Source: an uncultured Prevotellaceae bacterium
Lineage (GTDB): Bacteria > Bacteroidota > Bacteroidia > Bacteroidales > Bacteroidaceae
NCBI GenBank assembly: GCA_900316285.1
Contig: ONCG01000010.1
Location: 36,159 to 100,158, forward strand
DNA length: 64,000 nt
Direction of reading: 5' to 3'
Positions 47,055 through 55,737 of this stretch are shown one piece after another (position 1 is the stretch's first letter; the number at the start of each line of letters is the position of its first letter). The position numbers were made by a program, and so were the translations under genes. The notes below the pieces were generated by a model, which worked only from the letters and a program-made list of their open reading frames with translations, did not search any database and was not told the DNA's origin.

Positions 47055-49445
47055 TTAGTCAATGTCCAAGCTGTGGTCGAGCAGATCGCTGAAGTCCTTC
47101 GGCTCGTTGTCGGCAGGAGCTTCGTTGACGTTGCCGGCCGGCTGCTGACCACCCTGGAAATTGCGATGGTGGTTATTGCGGTCGCCATGACGATCACTGT
47201 GACGATCACCGCGCTCGCCGCGCTCACGACGGTCGCCGCGCTCACCACGCTCACGACGGTCGCCACGCTCGCCGCGGTCGCCACGAGGACGACGCTCACG
47301 CTCTACATATCCCTCGGGTTTCGGGATGAGCACGCGATGCGACAGCTTGTACTTACCAGTCTTCGGGTCAATCTCCAGAAGCTTCACGTTGATCTTGTCG
47401 CCTTCCTTCAGTCCGGCTTCCTCAACGGTCTCAAGACGCTTCCAGTCGATCTCCGAGATGTGGAGCAGACCATCCTTACCCGGCATGATCTCTACGAAGC
47501 AGCCGTAAGGCATGATGCTACGAACAGTACCCTCGTAGACCTCGCCCACCTCGGGAACGGCCACGATGGCCTTGATCTTGCGGATGGCAGCGTCGATGCT
47601 ATCCTTGTCGGGAGCGCTAACCTGCACCTTGCCCACACCGTCTTCCTCATCAATGGTGATGGTAGCACCGGTGTCTTCCTGCATCTGCTGGATGATCTTT
47701 CCGCCCGGGCCAATAACAGCACCGATGAACTCCTTCGGAATCTCGAAGGCAACGATGCGGGGCACGTGGGGCTTCAGCTCGGCACGTGGCTCAGCCATGG
47801 TGTCGGTGATGCAGTTTAGGATGTGCTCACGACCGGCCTTAGCCTGCATGAGTGCTTTCTCAAGGATGTCGAACGACAGACCATCGCACTTGATGTCCAT
47901 CTGCGTGGCAGTCAGACCGTCGCGAGTACCAGTGGTCTTGAAGTCCATGTCGCCCAGGTGGTCCTCATCGCCGAGGATGTCGCTGAGCACAGCATATTTG
48001 TCTTCACCGGGATTCTTGATCAGACCCATAGCGATACCGCTCACGGGCTTCTTGATGGGAACACCAGCATCCATCAGGGCGAGTGTGCCGGCGCAAACGG
48101 TAGCCATTGAGCTGGAACCGTTCGATTCCAGAATCTGGCTCACCAGACGTACGGTATAGGGGAAGTCAGAGGGAATCATGTCCTTCAGGGCACGCCATGC
48201 CAGGTGGCCGTGACCAATCTCGCGACGACCTACGCCACGCTGTGCCTTGGCCTCACCCGTGCAGAAGGGCGGGAAGTTGTAGTGCAGCAGGAACTTCATG
48301 AAGCCGCGGTCGAGAACATCGTCAACCAGCTTCTCGTCGAGCTTCGTGCCGAGTGTGCAAGTAGAGAGCGACTGCGTCTCACCACGCGTGAAGATAGAGC
48401 TTCCGTGAGGCATGGGCAGCGGGCTCACCTCGCACCAGATGGGACGAATCTCGTCGGTCTTACGACCATCAAGACGAATTCCCTCGTCGAGAATGCAACG
48501 GCGCATGGCGTCGCGCTCCACGTCGTGGTAGTAGCGGTCCATCATAGCATACTTCTCTTCCAGCTCGTCCTCGGTGAGGTCGGCATGTGCGGCGGCATAA
48601 GCCTCCTTGAAGTCGGCGAGGATCTTCTCGAATGCCTCGGCACGAGCGTGCTTCTCCAGGGCCTGCTTCGTGATGTCGTAGGCGGGCTGGTAGCACTCCT
48701 TCTGCATCTGCTCGCGCAGTTCCTCGTCGTTTACCTCGTGGTCGTACTCACGCTTCACGTCGGTGCCGAGTTCCTTCGAGAGCTCAGTCTGCAACTCACA
48801 CATGGGCTTGATGGCATCCATGGCAGCCTTCAGGGCACCAAGCAAGTCTTGCTCAGACACTTCCTTCATCTCGCCTTCCACCATCATAATATTCTCAGCA
48901 GAAGCACCAACCATGATATCCATGTCGGCATGCTTCATCTGTTCGGTAGTAGGATCAATCACATACTCTCCATTCACACGGGCTACGCGTACCTCACTAA
49001 TGGGGCACTCGAAAGGTATGTCGGAGCATGCCAGTGCAGCTGAGGCGGCAAAGCCTGCCAGTGCATCGGGCTGGTCGACACCGTCGGCAGAGAGCAACAT
49101 CACATTTACATACACCTCAGCATGATAGTTGCTGGGGAAGAGCGGGCGCAGCACGCGGTCCACGAGGCGGCTGGTGAGGATTTCGTTATCGCCTGCTTTT
49201 CCTTCACGCTTGGTGAAGCCGCCGGGGAAACGACCTGCGGCAGAGTACTGCTCACGATAATCAACCTGCAAAGGCATGAAATCTGTTCCTGGAACTGCAT
49301 CTTTTGCGGCGCAGACAGTGGCGAGGAGTACGGTGTTGTTCATGCGGAGAACAGCGCTTCCGTCGGCCTGCTTTGCCACTTTACCGGTTTCAATTGTGAT
49401 GGTTCTTCCATCAGGCAACTGAACACTTTTCGTAATTACGTTCAT
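47055..49445 (-). CDS. pnp: Polyribonucleotide nucleotidyltransferase (PNPase)
   Basis: 796 residues. Two RNase PH domains with [31 protein letters not shown] and [30 protein letters not shown], the KH domain ([27 protein letters not shown]) and an S1 domain ([33 protein letters not shown]). The C-terminal extension is a basic/acidic repeat of RRERGERGD units (about residues 705-745), then Asn/Gln-rich and acidic sequence; such RGG-like tails occur in Bacteroidetes RNA-binding proteins. It degrades RNA phosphorolytically. Single gene with its own promoter. Confidence 0.97.
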   Translation of the reverse strand: MNVITKSVQLPDGRTITIETGKVAKQADGSAVLRMNNTVLLATVCAAKDAVPGTDFMPLQVDYREQYSAAGRFPGGFTKREGKAGDNEILTSRLVDRVLRPLFPSNYHAEVYVNVMLLSADGVDQPDALAGFAASAALACSDIPFECPISEVRVARVNGEYVIDPTTEQMKHADMDIMVGASAENIMMVEGEMKEVSEQDLLGALKAAMDAIKPMCELQTELSKELGTDVKREYDHEVNDEELREQMQKECYQPAYDITKQALEKHARAEAFEKILADFKEAYAAAHADLTEDELEEKYAMMDRYYHDVERDAMRRCILDEGIRLDGRKTDEIRPIWCEVSPLPMPHGSSIFTRGETQSLSTCTLGTKLDEKLVDDVLDRGFMKFLLHYNFPPFCTGEAKAQRGVGRREIGHGHLAWRALKDMIPSDFPYTVRLVSQILESNGSSSMATVCAGTLALMDAGVPIKKPVSGIAMGLIKNPGEDKYAVLSDILGDEDHLGDMDFKTTGTRDGLTATQMDIKCDGLSFDILEKALMQAKAGREHILNCITDTMAEPRAELKPHVPRIVAFEIPKEFIGAVIGPGGKIIQQMQEDTGATITIDEEDGVGKVQVSAPDKDSIDAAIRKIKAIVAVPEVGEVYEGTVRSIMPYGCFVEIMPGKDGLLHISEIDWKRLETVEEAGLKEGDKINVKLLEIDPKTGKYKLSHRVLIPKPEGYVERERRPRGDRGERGDRRERGERGDRRERGERGDRHSDRHGDRNNHHRNFQGGQQPAGNVNEAPADNEPKDFSDLLDHSLDID

Positions 49446-49510
49446 CTAAATAACTTACTTTTGTCTATAAAACATCTAAATAATCAAAGTCGATTTCAAT
49501 AAAAATCGTG

Positions 49511-49541
49511 CAAAATTACACAAAAAAGGCTAAACCACAAA
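49511..49541 (-). promoter_or_regulatory. Promoter of pnp
   Basis: On the minus strand TTTG (49541-49538) and TAATTTTG (49518-49511), spacing 19 bp; leader about 60 nt. The -33 box lies within the loop of the upstream terminator. Confidence 0.75.
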
Positions 49542-49550
49542 GATTTAGCC
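49522..49550 (-). terminator. Terminator of the isochorismatase-family gene
   Basis: On the minus strand GGCTAAA (49550-49544) / TTTAGCC (49534-49528) followed by six Ts (49527-49522). Confidence 0.75.
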
Positions 49551-49627
49551 TCTTTTATTATTGTTTTTTAATGATTGACTCCCCATAAATCTGGCGACTC
49601 AGCGGAGCAATCAGAAATCTCGGGCAA

Positions 49628-50179
49628 TTAGAATGCTGCAATGAGCTCCTCGTTGCTATAGGCGTCGGCGCCATAGCACATCTTCAGATAAGCCAGTCCG
49701 CCGAGGTAGTCTTCCTCAGTGAACGAGTCGGTGGCTTCCTTGGCAACAACCACGTCGTAGCCCAGGCAGAAGGCGTCGGCAGCGGTGTGGCGGCAGCACA
49801 TGTGAGTATGCAGACCAGTGAGGATGACGGTCTTCACACCAAGCTCCTTCAAAAGGATGTCGAGATCGGTCTGGAAGAATCCGCTATAACGGCGCTTGGG
49901 AACTACGTAGTCCTTTTCGCAGAGGTTCAGCTCGGGAATCACCTCGGCACCCTTGGTACCAACAATGGCGTGGTCGCCCCAGATAATCAGTTCACGATCG
50001 ATGCCGGGCAGGTGAGCATCGTTGCAGAAGATGACGGGTACGCCGGCTGCACGGGCTGCGTCGAGCAGTTTTGCGGTAGCGGGTACGATTGCCTTCCCTC
50101 GGTCGCAAGCCAGGGAGCCGGTCACGAAGTCGTTGAGCATGTCAACAACGAGGATGGCGGGTTTGTTCAGTTTTTCCAT
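49628..50179 (-). CDS. Isochorismatase-family cysteine hydrolase (nicotinamidase-like)
   Basis: 183 residues. Catalytic triad candidates of the family: Asp in ILVVDMLNDF (D13), Lys in VVPKRRYSGFF (K95) and Cys in GLHTHMCCRHTAADA (C128). The cis-peptide segment and Rossmann-like order are intact. Members hydrolyse nicotinamide, isochorismate or other amides. The metal site of true PncA is not evident (no DxH after FVTG), so a nicotinamidase assignment is uncertain. Single gene between a promoter at 50223 and a terminator at 49522. Confidence 0.85.
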   Translation of the reverse strand: MEKLNKPAILVVDMLNDFVTGSLACDRGKAIVPATAKLLDAARAAGVPVIFCNDAHLPGIDRELIIWGDHAIVGTKGAEVIPELNLCEKDYVVPKRRYSGFFQTDLDILLKELGVKTVILTGLHTHMCCRHTAADAFCLGYDVVVAKEATDSFTEEDYLGGLAYLKMCYGADAYSNEELIAAF

Positions 50180-50222
50180 TTGTTTTCTTTGTTAAAAGTT
50201 TATGAATGCTCATTTGCGGCGA

Positions 50223-50230
50223 CAAAGATA
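50223..50230 (-). promoter_or_regulatory. -7 box of the isochorismatase-family gene
   Basis: TATCTTTG on the minus strand, about 45 bp before the ATG. Confidence 0.55.
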
Positions 50231-50334
50231 CGAAGAAAATTGATATCGAAGAATGGATAACGGAAAAAATTCAGAAAAACTGACCTGCTTTAACGTCTTA
50301 TAACGTCTTTACCGTCAAAATTTAAACATTGCAC

Positions 50335-50365
50335 TTTGAACTTTGAACTTTTATTTGTACTTTTG
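50335..50365 (+). promoter_or_regulatory. Promoter of the TlpA-like gene
   Basis: TTTG (50335-50338) and TACTTTTG (50358-50365), spacing 19 bp, about 38 bp before the ATG. Confidence 0.75.
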
Positions 50366-50403
50366 CACGCAAATATTCACAGAAAACGTAATCAGAAGAT
50401 AAG

Positions 50404-51573
50404 ATGAAAAGAAGTATCAGTACGATTTTTGCAGTTTCGGCAGCCGTTGTGCTCACCATTTGTTCATGCACGGGGCGGTCGTTCAACGTCAGCGGAACCA
50501 TCACCGAGGCAAAGGACTCGGTGCTTTATCTGGAGAACATGAGCCTGAGCGGCCCCGTGGCTATCGACAGTGTGAAGCTCAGTGAGAGCGGAACGTTCTC
50601 GTTCAGTCATCAAACCCCGGAGGCTCCCGAGTTCTATCGGCTGCGCATTGCCGGCCAGATCATTAATCTCGCTGTAGACTCCACTGAGCAAATCAAGGTG
50701 GATGCACAGTATCCCACCATGTCGGCCGTCTACGATGTGAGTGGTTCCGACGAGTGCGCCAAGATCAAAGAACTGGCATTGCACCAGATGGACCTCCAAC
50801 GGCAGGTGGATGCCATCGTAGCAGCTCCCGACCTGGGTGTCGAAGCCGTTCGCGACAGCGTGGAGCGTGTGGTCACAGCTTACAAGGAACAGGTGAAACG
50901 CGATTACATCTTTGCTCAGCCCATGCGTGCCTATGCTTACTATGCATTGTTCCAGACGCTCCGCCTGGGACAGATGGAGTCGCTCATCTTCAATCCGCGT
51001 TCCAACGAACAGGATGTGAAGGTGTTTGCTGCCGTCGCCACGTCGTGGGACACCTACTATCCCAATGCCGAGCGAGGCAAGAACCTGCATAACATTGCCA
51101 TTGAGGGCATGAAGAATATTCGAATCCTGCAGCAGCGACAGCTGTCGAACATCGATCCCAGTCTTGTCAATGTGTCGAACGTCATCGATATCAATTTGCC
51201 TGACAACAAGGGACAGCAACGCCGTCTGACCGACCTGAAGGGTAAGGTCGTGCTGCTCGACTTCCACGTGTTTGCCAGCGAGGGCAGTACAGCACGCATC
51301 ATGCAGCTGCGCGACATCTATAATAAGTTCCACGCACAGGGACTGGAAATCTATCAGGTGTCACTCGATCCCGATGAGCATTTCTGGAAGACGCAGACGG
51401 CCGCCCTGCCATGGGTATGCGTTCGCGACGAGCGTGGCCCGCAGAGCGACTATGTTGTTTCCTATAACATTCAGTCGATTCCCACATTCTTCCTGCTGGG
51501 ACGTAACAGCGACCTCTATAAGCGCGACGCACAAATCAAGGACCTCGAAGCCGAGATTCGCTCGCTGCTTTAG
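50404..51573 (+). CDS. TlpA-like thioredoxin-fold lipoprotein with DUF4369-type N-domain, lacking the CXXC pair
   Basis: 389 residues. Lipobox VLTICSC (Cys 21/23). The N-terminal part (FNVSGTITEAKDSVLYLENMSLSGPVAIDSVKLSESGTFSF) is the DUF4369 beta-sandwich common in Bacteroidetes TlpA proteins; a helical middle follows. The C-terminal thioredoxin domain starts LPDNKGQQRRLTDLKGKVVLLDFHVFASEGSTARIMQL, where the usual FWASWCGPC is replaced by FHVFASEGSTA, so there is no redox-active cysteine pair. The rest of the fold (GLEIYQVSLDPDEHFWK, YNIQSIPTFFLLGRN with the cis-Pro) is preserved. It cannot be a normal thiol-disulfide reductase; a binding or chaperone role is possible. Confidence 0.85.
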   Translation: MKRSISTIFAVSAAVVLTICSCTGRSFNVSGTITEAKDSVLYLENMSLSGPVAIDSVKLSESGTFSFSHQTPEAPEFYRLRIAGQIINLAVDSTEQIKVDAQYPTMSAVYDVSGSDECAKIKELALHQMDLQRQVDAIVAAPDLGVEAVRDSVERVVTAYKEQVKRDYIFAQPMRAYAYYALFQTLRLGQMESLIFNPRSNEQDVKVFAAVATSWDTYYPNAERGKNLHNIAIEGMKNIRILQQRQLSNIDPSLVNVSNVIDINLPDNKGQQRRLTDLKGKVVLLDFHVFASEGSTARIMQLRDIYNKFHAQGLEIYQVSLDPDEHFWKTQTAALPWVCVRDERGPQSDYVVSYNIQSIPTFFLLGRNSDLYKRDAQIKDLEAEIRSLL

Positions 51574-51584
51574 TTCATAGGGTA

Positions 51585-51608
51585 GGGCAGGGCACACCGT
51601 GTCTGCCC
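51585..51608. repeat. Type B palindromic element after a stop codon
   Basis: GGGCAGGGCACACCGTGTCT then GCCC, 12 bp after the TlpA-like stop. Confidence 0.7.
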
Positions 51609-51655
51609 ACCCCCAAAATGGCACCTCGCATGTCTTCCCGTGATGGATTTAGGTT

Positions 51656-52171
51656 ATGAAGATTTCCATCATCATATTTGCCAGTTTGTTCTGCTGTCTG
51701 CCGTCGCAGGCACAGACGTTCAGCGTGGAGACCAAAAGCGACTCGCTCAGCTATCTGGTGCTCACCACCGATTCCACCGCCGACCGTTGGCAGTTGCCCT
51801 ATCCTGTCTACCAGTTCCAAACGGGCGACGTGGATGGTGACGGAAGCATTGATGCCATGGTGGGAGTCGTCAAAAAAACGCGTTTTCATCGGGAGTTAGG
51901 GCGCCGTTTGTTCATTTTCAAGAACTATCGCGGGAAGGTGCGCCCTCTGTGGATGGGCTCGAAACTCGGTGGCGAGCTGGTGGATTTCCGATTTTTGGAG
52001 GGAGGGCTTATCCGTGCATTGGAAACGGGTACCAATCACCTTTATGCCATCACCGACTACCGTTGGGAGGAGTTCGGTATGGTTTTCGACCATTTCATCG
52101 AAAAGAATATTGACCAAAAGAATATCGCCTATGAAAAATTTCATTCTGACAGCACTGACGGTTCTCGTTAG
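51656..52171 (+). CDS. Small secreted protein with a DxDxDG calcium-type motif
   Basis: 171 residues with signal peptide MKISIIIFASLFCCLPSQA. It contains YQFQTGDVDGDGSIDAMVGVVKK, the FG-GAP/EF-hand-like calcium loop, and beta-strand-rich sequence (RRLFIFKNYRGKVRPLWMGSKLGGELVDF). It overlaps the DUF3160 gene by 41 bp, so the two are translationally coupled and probably act together. No specific function recognised. Confidence 0.75.
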   Translation: MKISIIIFASLFCCLPSQAQTFSVETKSDSLSYLVLTTDSTADRWQLPYPVYQFQTGDVDGDGSIDAMVGVVKKTRFHRELGRRLFIFKNYRGKVRPLWMGSKLGGELVDFRFLEGGLIRALETGTNHLYAITDYRWEEFGMVFDHFIEKNIDQKNIAYEKFHSDSTDGSR

Positions 52172-54566
52172 TCTGACAACCCAGGCCCAGCAACCTGGCA
52201 AGCATGTCTACATCCCCGGTCGGGGTCATCTCGATGTAGAGCAGTTCATCAAACCCATTGACACACGCATGGATATCTCGCGCCTGTCGCTGGCTGAGCT
52301 GCGCATCTTGCGAAATGCCTTCGCTGCCCGCCAGGGTTTTGTGCTGAAAGACGCCGACCTGCGCCACATCTTCTCTCAGACATCGTGGTATGATTCACTC
52401 GTTTGGGTGAACTTCGATTTGCCTGAAGAGCAGATGACCGATCCTTCCACCAACGACTGGGAGTTCTTCAGCGGCTACTCCGAGTACGCCCAGTCGGTGA
52501 AGCTCACACCGCAGGAGCGCAAGTTCATTAAGAGGATTTGCGACCGCGAAAACAACTTGCGTTGGCAAGGCGCTCAGAACCTACCCGAGGGATGGCGCTT
52601 CCCAACGGATAACATCCTGAATCCGTTCCAGTTGGAGAAGATGGACTCGCGACTTGTGGAGGCACTGGGCCGCAACAGCTTCGCCATCGTTCCTGGCCGA
52701 AAGATTCAGCTGTTCCATGTCTACGAGAAGAACGACTACAGCGACTTCCCGTCGTTCGTCACCACCGACCTCTATCTGCAACTCTTCCACATGTATTTCG
52801 ACTGCATGGTTCGCGAAATGGAGCAGCATGGCCTCTCGCAGGCCGTTGAGCGGTTCAGCCATGCCATGTATGAGAATACAACCGGCTGGAATCAGGCCTA
52901 TTTTGCCATTGCTGAGGCACTCATCACGGGCAAGAGTCCGCAGGCTGTCGAGTCGAAATATGCGCAGATGGTTGCCGATGAAATGGGGAAAATTGCTTCT
53001 TCACAGGATGGATATTCCGATTTCCTCGACTATCGTGATGTGAAGTTTGGCTACTCGCTCTTCCGTCCGCGAGGCCACTACACCCGCAACGACTCGCTGG
53101 GTCGCTACTTCCGTGCAATGATGTGGTTGCAGCATGTGCCCTTCGGCACCGATAAGCCCGAACAGCTGGCCAATGCCCTGCGAATGGCCGATGCAATCGG
53201 TAAAAACGCCGAGATGCGCAAGATCTATGCACAGCTCTTCGAGCCCATGACGTTCCTGTTTGGCAAGCCCGACAACCTGACCATTCTGCAGGTCTATGAT
53301 GAGATGCAGAAGACGGGTCTGCCTGTTGAGAAACTGCTGAAGAACAAAAAGGCAATGGCTGCTTTGCGGCTGACGCTCGATGAAATGGGCGAAAATCAAA
53401 CGCGCATCCGTCCGAAGTTCGAGCATACGAGTCATGTGAAAATCAACCTCATGCCCCAGCGCTACATGCCTGATGCCGAGGTGATGAACGAGTTGGTCGA
53501 TGCCGATGCCGACCCGACCCGCCGTGGTGTCCCCAGCGGACTCGATGTGTTCGCTGCGATGAATGCGGGAATAGCAGAGCAAGTGCTCACAGGTGAGCTG
53601 CGCGTGCAGGATGCCTGGCCGGACTACCTTCCCATGCTGAAGAAGATGAAGGCGCGCATGGAGGAAATCGATTGGAGCGAGACACTCAGCAATCGCTGGC
53701 TGTCGGCACTGCAGACGCTTCAAGACACTACCTATTATCATCGTTTTGACATCTACGACGAGAACGAAAACCAGATGCCGGCATTCATGCGCACCGATCA
53801 GTGGGCAAAGAAAAACCTGAACACGGCTCTGGCATCATGGGCAGAGTTGAAGCACGATGCCATCCTCTATGCCAAACAGCCAGTTGCTGCCGAGTGTGGT
53901 GCTGGTGGTCCTCCCGACCCAGTGGTAAAGGGTTATGTGGAGCCCAACGTGAACTTCTGGAAGCGGGCCGTGGCACTGAACATCGCCCTCGAGGACTTCA
54001 TGGAAAAATACAACATGAAGACTCCGAAACTGCTCTCCACGGGTGAGCGCATTGGCGAACTGGCAGAGTTCTTGTTGCGCGTCAGCCGTAAGGAGATGGG
54101 ATATGGCCGTGAGCTGACCGATGAGGAGTATGATCAGATTGAAATCATCGGTTCTACCGTCGAAAACATCTCGCTCGACCTAATCCGCGAGCCCGACCAG
54201 TACCTCGATGGCTGGGACAATGTGCAGGGAGCCGACCGTAGCATTGCCTGTGTGGCAGATGTCTACACTGCCAATGGCGACAACAACCCGAACAAGTCCA
54301 TTCTCTATGCTGCCACCGGTCCTGCCTACGAAATCTATGTGGCTGTCGACATCAACGGCAATCGTTATCTGACACGCGGTGCCGTTCTGAGCTATCGCGA
54401 GTTCCAACGTCCGTTAGGTGAGCAGCGCCTCACCGATGAGGAATGGCAGGAGCAGCTGAAGGGCGCCCCAGATCGTGGCGTGCCAGCATGGATGAAGGAA
54501 ATCATCGTGCCTCTCGACGGCGAATTGCAAGATAATGAGGAATTGTTCTATAGCTCTGGTTGTTAG
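52131..54566 (+). CDS. Secreted YARHG + DUF3160 protein
   Basis: 811 residues from ATG 52131 (signal peptide MKNFILTALTVLVSLTTQAQ); a longer frame from 51969 is rejected because it would start inside the previous gene without a signal sequence. Residues about 40-110 are a YARHG domain (LSLAELRILRNAFAARQGFVLKDADLRHIF...WY). The remainder is DUF3160: NSFAIVPGRKIQLFHVYEKNDYSDFPSFVTTDLYLQLFHMYFD, GVPSGLDVFAAMNAGIAEQVL, SNRWLSALQTL, and a C-terminal ADVYTANGDNNPNKSILYAATGPAYEIYVAVDINGNRYLTRGAVLSYREF. Function of DUF3160 is unknown. Overlaps both neighbours (41 bp and 32 bp), indicating one translational unit of three secreted proteins. Confidence 0.85.
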   Translation: MKNFILTALTVLVSLTTQAQQPGKHVYIPGRGHLDVEQFIKPIDTRMDISRLSLAELRILRNAFAARQGFVLKDADLRHIFSQTSWYDSLVWVNFDLPEEQMTDPSTNDWEFFSGYSEYAQSVKLTPQERKFIKRICDRENNLRWQGAQNLPEGWRFPTDNILNPFQLEKMDSRLVEALGRNSFAIVPGRKIQLFHVYEKNDYSDFPSFVTTDLYLQLFHMYFDCMVREMEQHGLSQAVERFSHAMYENTTGWNQAYFAIAEALITGKSPQAVESKYAQMVADEMGKIASSQDGYSDFLDYRDVKFGYSLFRPRGHYTRNDSLGRYFRAMMWLQHVPFGTDKPEQLANALRMADAIGKNAEMRKIYAQLFEPMTFLFGKPDNLTILQVYDEMQKTGLPVEKLLKNKKAMAALRLTLDEMGENQTRIRPKFEHTSHVKINLMPQRYMPDAEVMNELVDADADPTRRGVPSGLDVFAAMNAGIAEQVLTGELRVQDAWPDYLPMLKKMKARMEEIDWSETLSNRWLSALQTLQDTTYYHRFDIYDENENQMPAFMRTDQWAKKNLNTALASWAELKHDAILYAKQPVAAECGAGGPPDPVVKGYVEPNVNFWKRAVALNIALEDFMEKYNMKTPKLLSTGERIGELAEFLLRVSRKEMGYGRELTDEEYDQIEIIGSTVENISLDLIREPDQYLDGWDNVQGADRSIACVADVYTANGDNNPNKSILYAATGPAYEIYVAVDINGNRYLTRGAVLSYREFQRPLGEQRLTDEEWQEQLKGAPDRGVPAWMKEIIVPLDGELQDNEELFYSSGC

Positions 54567-55656
54567 CCTGCTGGCATTCCTCGGTGGGGACGGGGTTTCT
54601 TCCCCGTCCGCAAGTGCAGCTATCATCAATCCTGCTTGCGGACGGGGAATAAACCCCGTCCCTACATGCAATAGCGATTCTACCCTCACCATCCTCTTCA
54701 CGGGCGACATCCTGCTTGATCGTGGTGTGCGCTACTATCTGGAGCATGGTGGGATGCGGCGTGTAATCCCCGATGAAACCGCCGATTTTTTGCGTTCGGC
54801 GGATGTGGTGGTGGGCAATCTCGAATGTCCTGCTACCACTGTTCAAGCACCAGCCTTCAAGCGCTATGTCTTCCGTGGCGACCCGCAGTGGCTCGACAGC
54901 CTGCGCGCTTATGGCTTCACCCACTTAAACCTTGCCAATAACCACAGTGTCGACCAAGGTCGCCAGGGCCTTCGCGACACCCGCGAGAACATTTTAAAAG
55001 CCGGTCTTATCCCCATCGGTGCCGACTCAACGATGCAGGCAGCGGCAACAGCAATCACCCTCATGAAGACCCTCCCCCAGAAGACCCTCCCCCCTGCCCC
55101 TCCCTGTATGGAGGGGAGTAATATGCCTTTGTCAGCAGATACAGCAGAAAGACTATCTACTCCCCTCCATACAGGGAGGGGCAGGGGGGAGGGTCTCCTT
55201 CTGGGCCACGTCTATCTCCTCGCCTCCAACCACCTTCCCTTGGAGAGCTTCGCTTACTTGCCCGACCGCGAGAGCGTCAGCCAGGAGCCATTTGACTCGT
55301 TGCTTAATAGGGTAAAAGCCATCAAAATGGCCGATTCCATCGCAGTTGTCATCGTTAATCTGCATTGGGGAGCCGAGCATACGCTGCGCCCTCTGCCTCA
55401 GCAGCGGCTGGAGGCTCATGCGCTCATCGATGCCGGTGCCGATGTCATCATCGGTCACCACACCCATACCCTTCAGACCTCTGAAACCTATCGTGGCAAA
55501 CCCATCTTCTACGGCATCGGCAACTTCATCTTCGACCAGCAGAAGCCGCTCAACACCCGCGCCTGCATCGTCCGCCTTCGCATCACCCCAGAAAAAACAA
55601 TGGCCGATGCCATTCCCGTTCGCATCGACCACTGTGCACCCCGACTGGGTCGCTAA
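54535..55656 (+). CDS. CapA/PGA-type metallophosphatase-fold protein carrying two palindromic insertions
   Basis: 373 residues. Signal peptide MRNCSIALVVSLLAFLG. CapA family motifs: ILFTGDILLDRG (about 53-64), VVVGNLECP (91-99), HLNLANNHSVDQG (130-142), VNLHWGAEH and IIGHHTHTLQ, PIFYGIGNFIFDQ. These calcineurin-like proteins are linked to poly-gamma-glutamate export; other roles are likely here since no capB/C is nearby. Residues 18-45 (GDGVSSPSAS...GRGINPVP) are encoded by a type C palindrome and residues about 178-225 (TLPQKTLPPAPP...GRGRGEGLLLG) by a type D palindrome; both fall in linkers between conserved blocks. Starts 32 bp inside the end of the DUF3160 gene. Confidence 0.85.
   Translation: MRNCSIALVVSLLAFLGGDGVSSPSASAAIINPACGRGINPVPTCNSDSTLTILFTGDILLDRGVRYYLEHGGMRRVIPDETADFLRSADVVVGNLECPATTVQAPAFKRYVFRGDPQWLDSLRAYGFTHLNLANNHSVDQGRQGLRDTRENILKAGLIPIGADSTMQAAATAITLMKTLPQKTLPPAPPCMEGSNMPLSADTAERLSTPLHTGRGRGEGLLLGHVYLLASNHLPLESFAYLPDRESVSQEPFDSLLNRVKAIKMADSIAVVIVNLHWGAEHTLRPLPQQRLEAHALIDAGADVIIGHHTHTLQTSETYRGKPIFYGIGNFIFDQQKPLNTRACIVRLRITPEKTMADAIPVRIDHCAPRLGR
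54586..54665. repeat. Type C palindromic element inside the capA-like gene
   Basis: Left arm 54586-54614 (GGGGACGGGGTTTCTTCCCC to GCAAG) and right arm 54635-54665 are complementary with about one mismatch, around a 20-bp spacer. The right end CCGTCCCTACAT equals that of type A elements. Confidence 0.9.
55082..55196. repeat. Type D palindromic element inside the capA-like gene, perfect 39-bp arms
   Basis: Arms 55082-55120 and 55158-55196 are perfect reverse complements (AGACCCTCCCCCCTGCCCCT at the outer end), with a 37-bp spacer. An extra AGACCCTCCCCC lies just outside the left arm at about 55068. Confidence 0.97.
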
Positions 55657-55737
55657 AAAACACTTTCGTTTTTCACGGAGCCCGATGGTTGTTCCGAGAA
55701 CTCATCGCCCTCGCCCTACATGCCAGGCCCCGTCTTC

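Noticed and set aside
51969-52130. N-terminal extension of the DUF3160 protein
   Set aside because: The extension runs through the previous gene in another frame, whereas ATG 52131 gives a perfect signal peptide.
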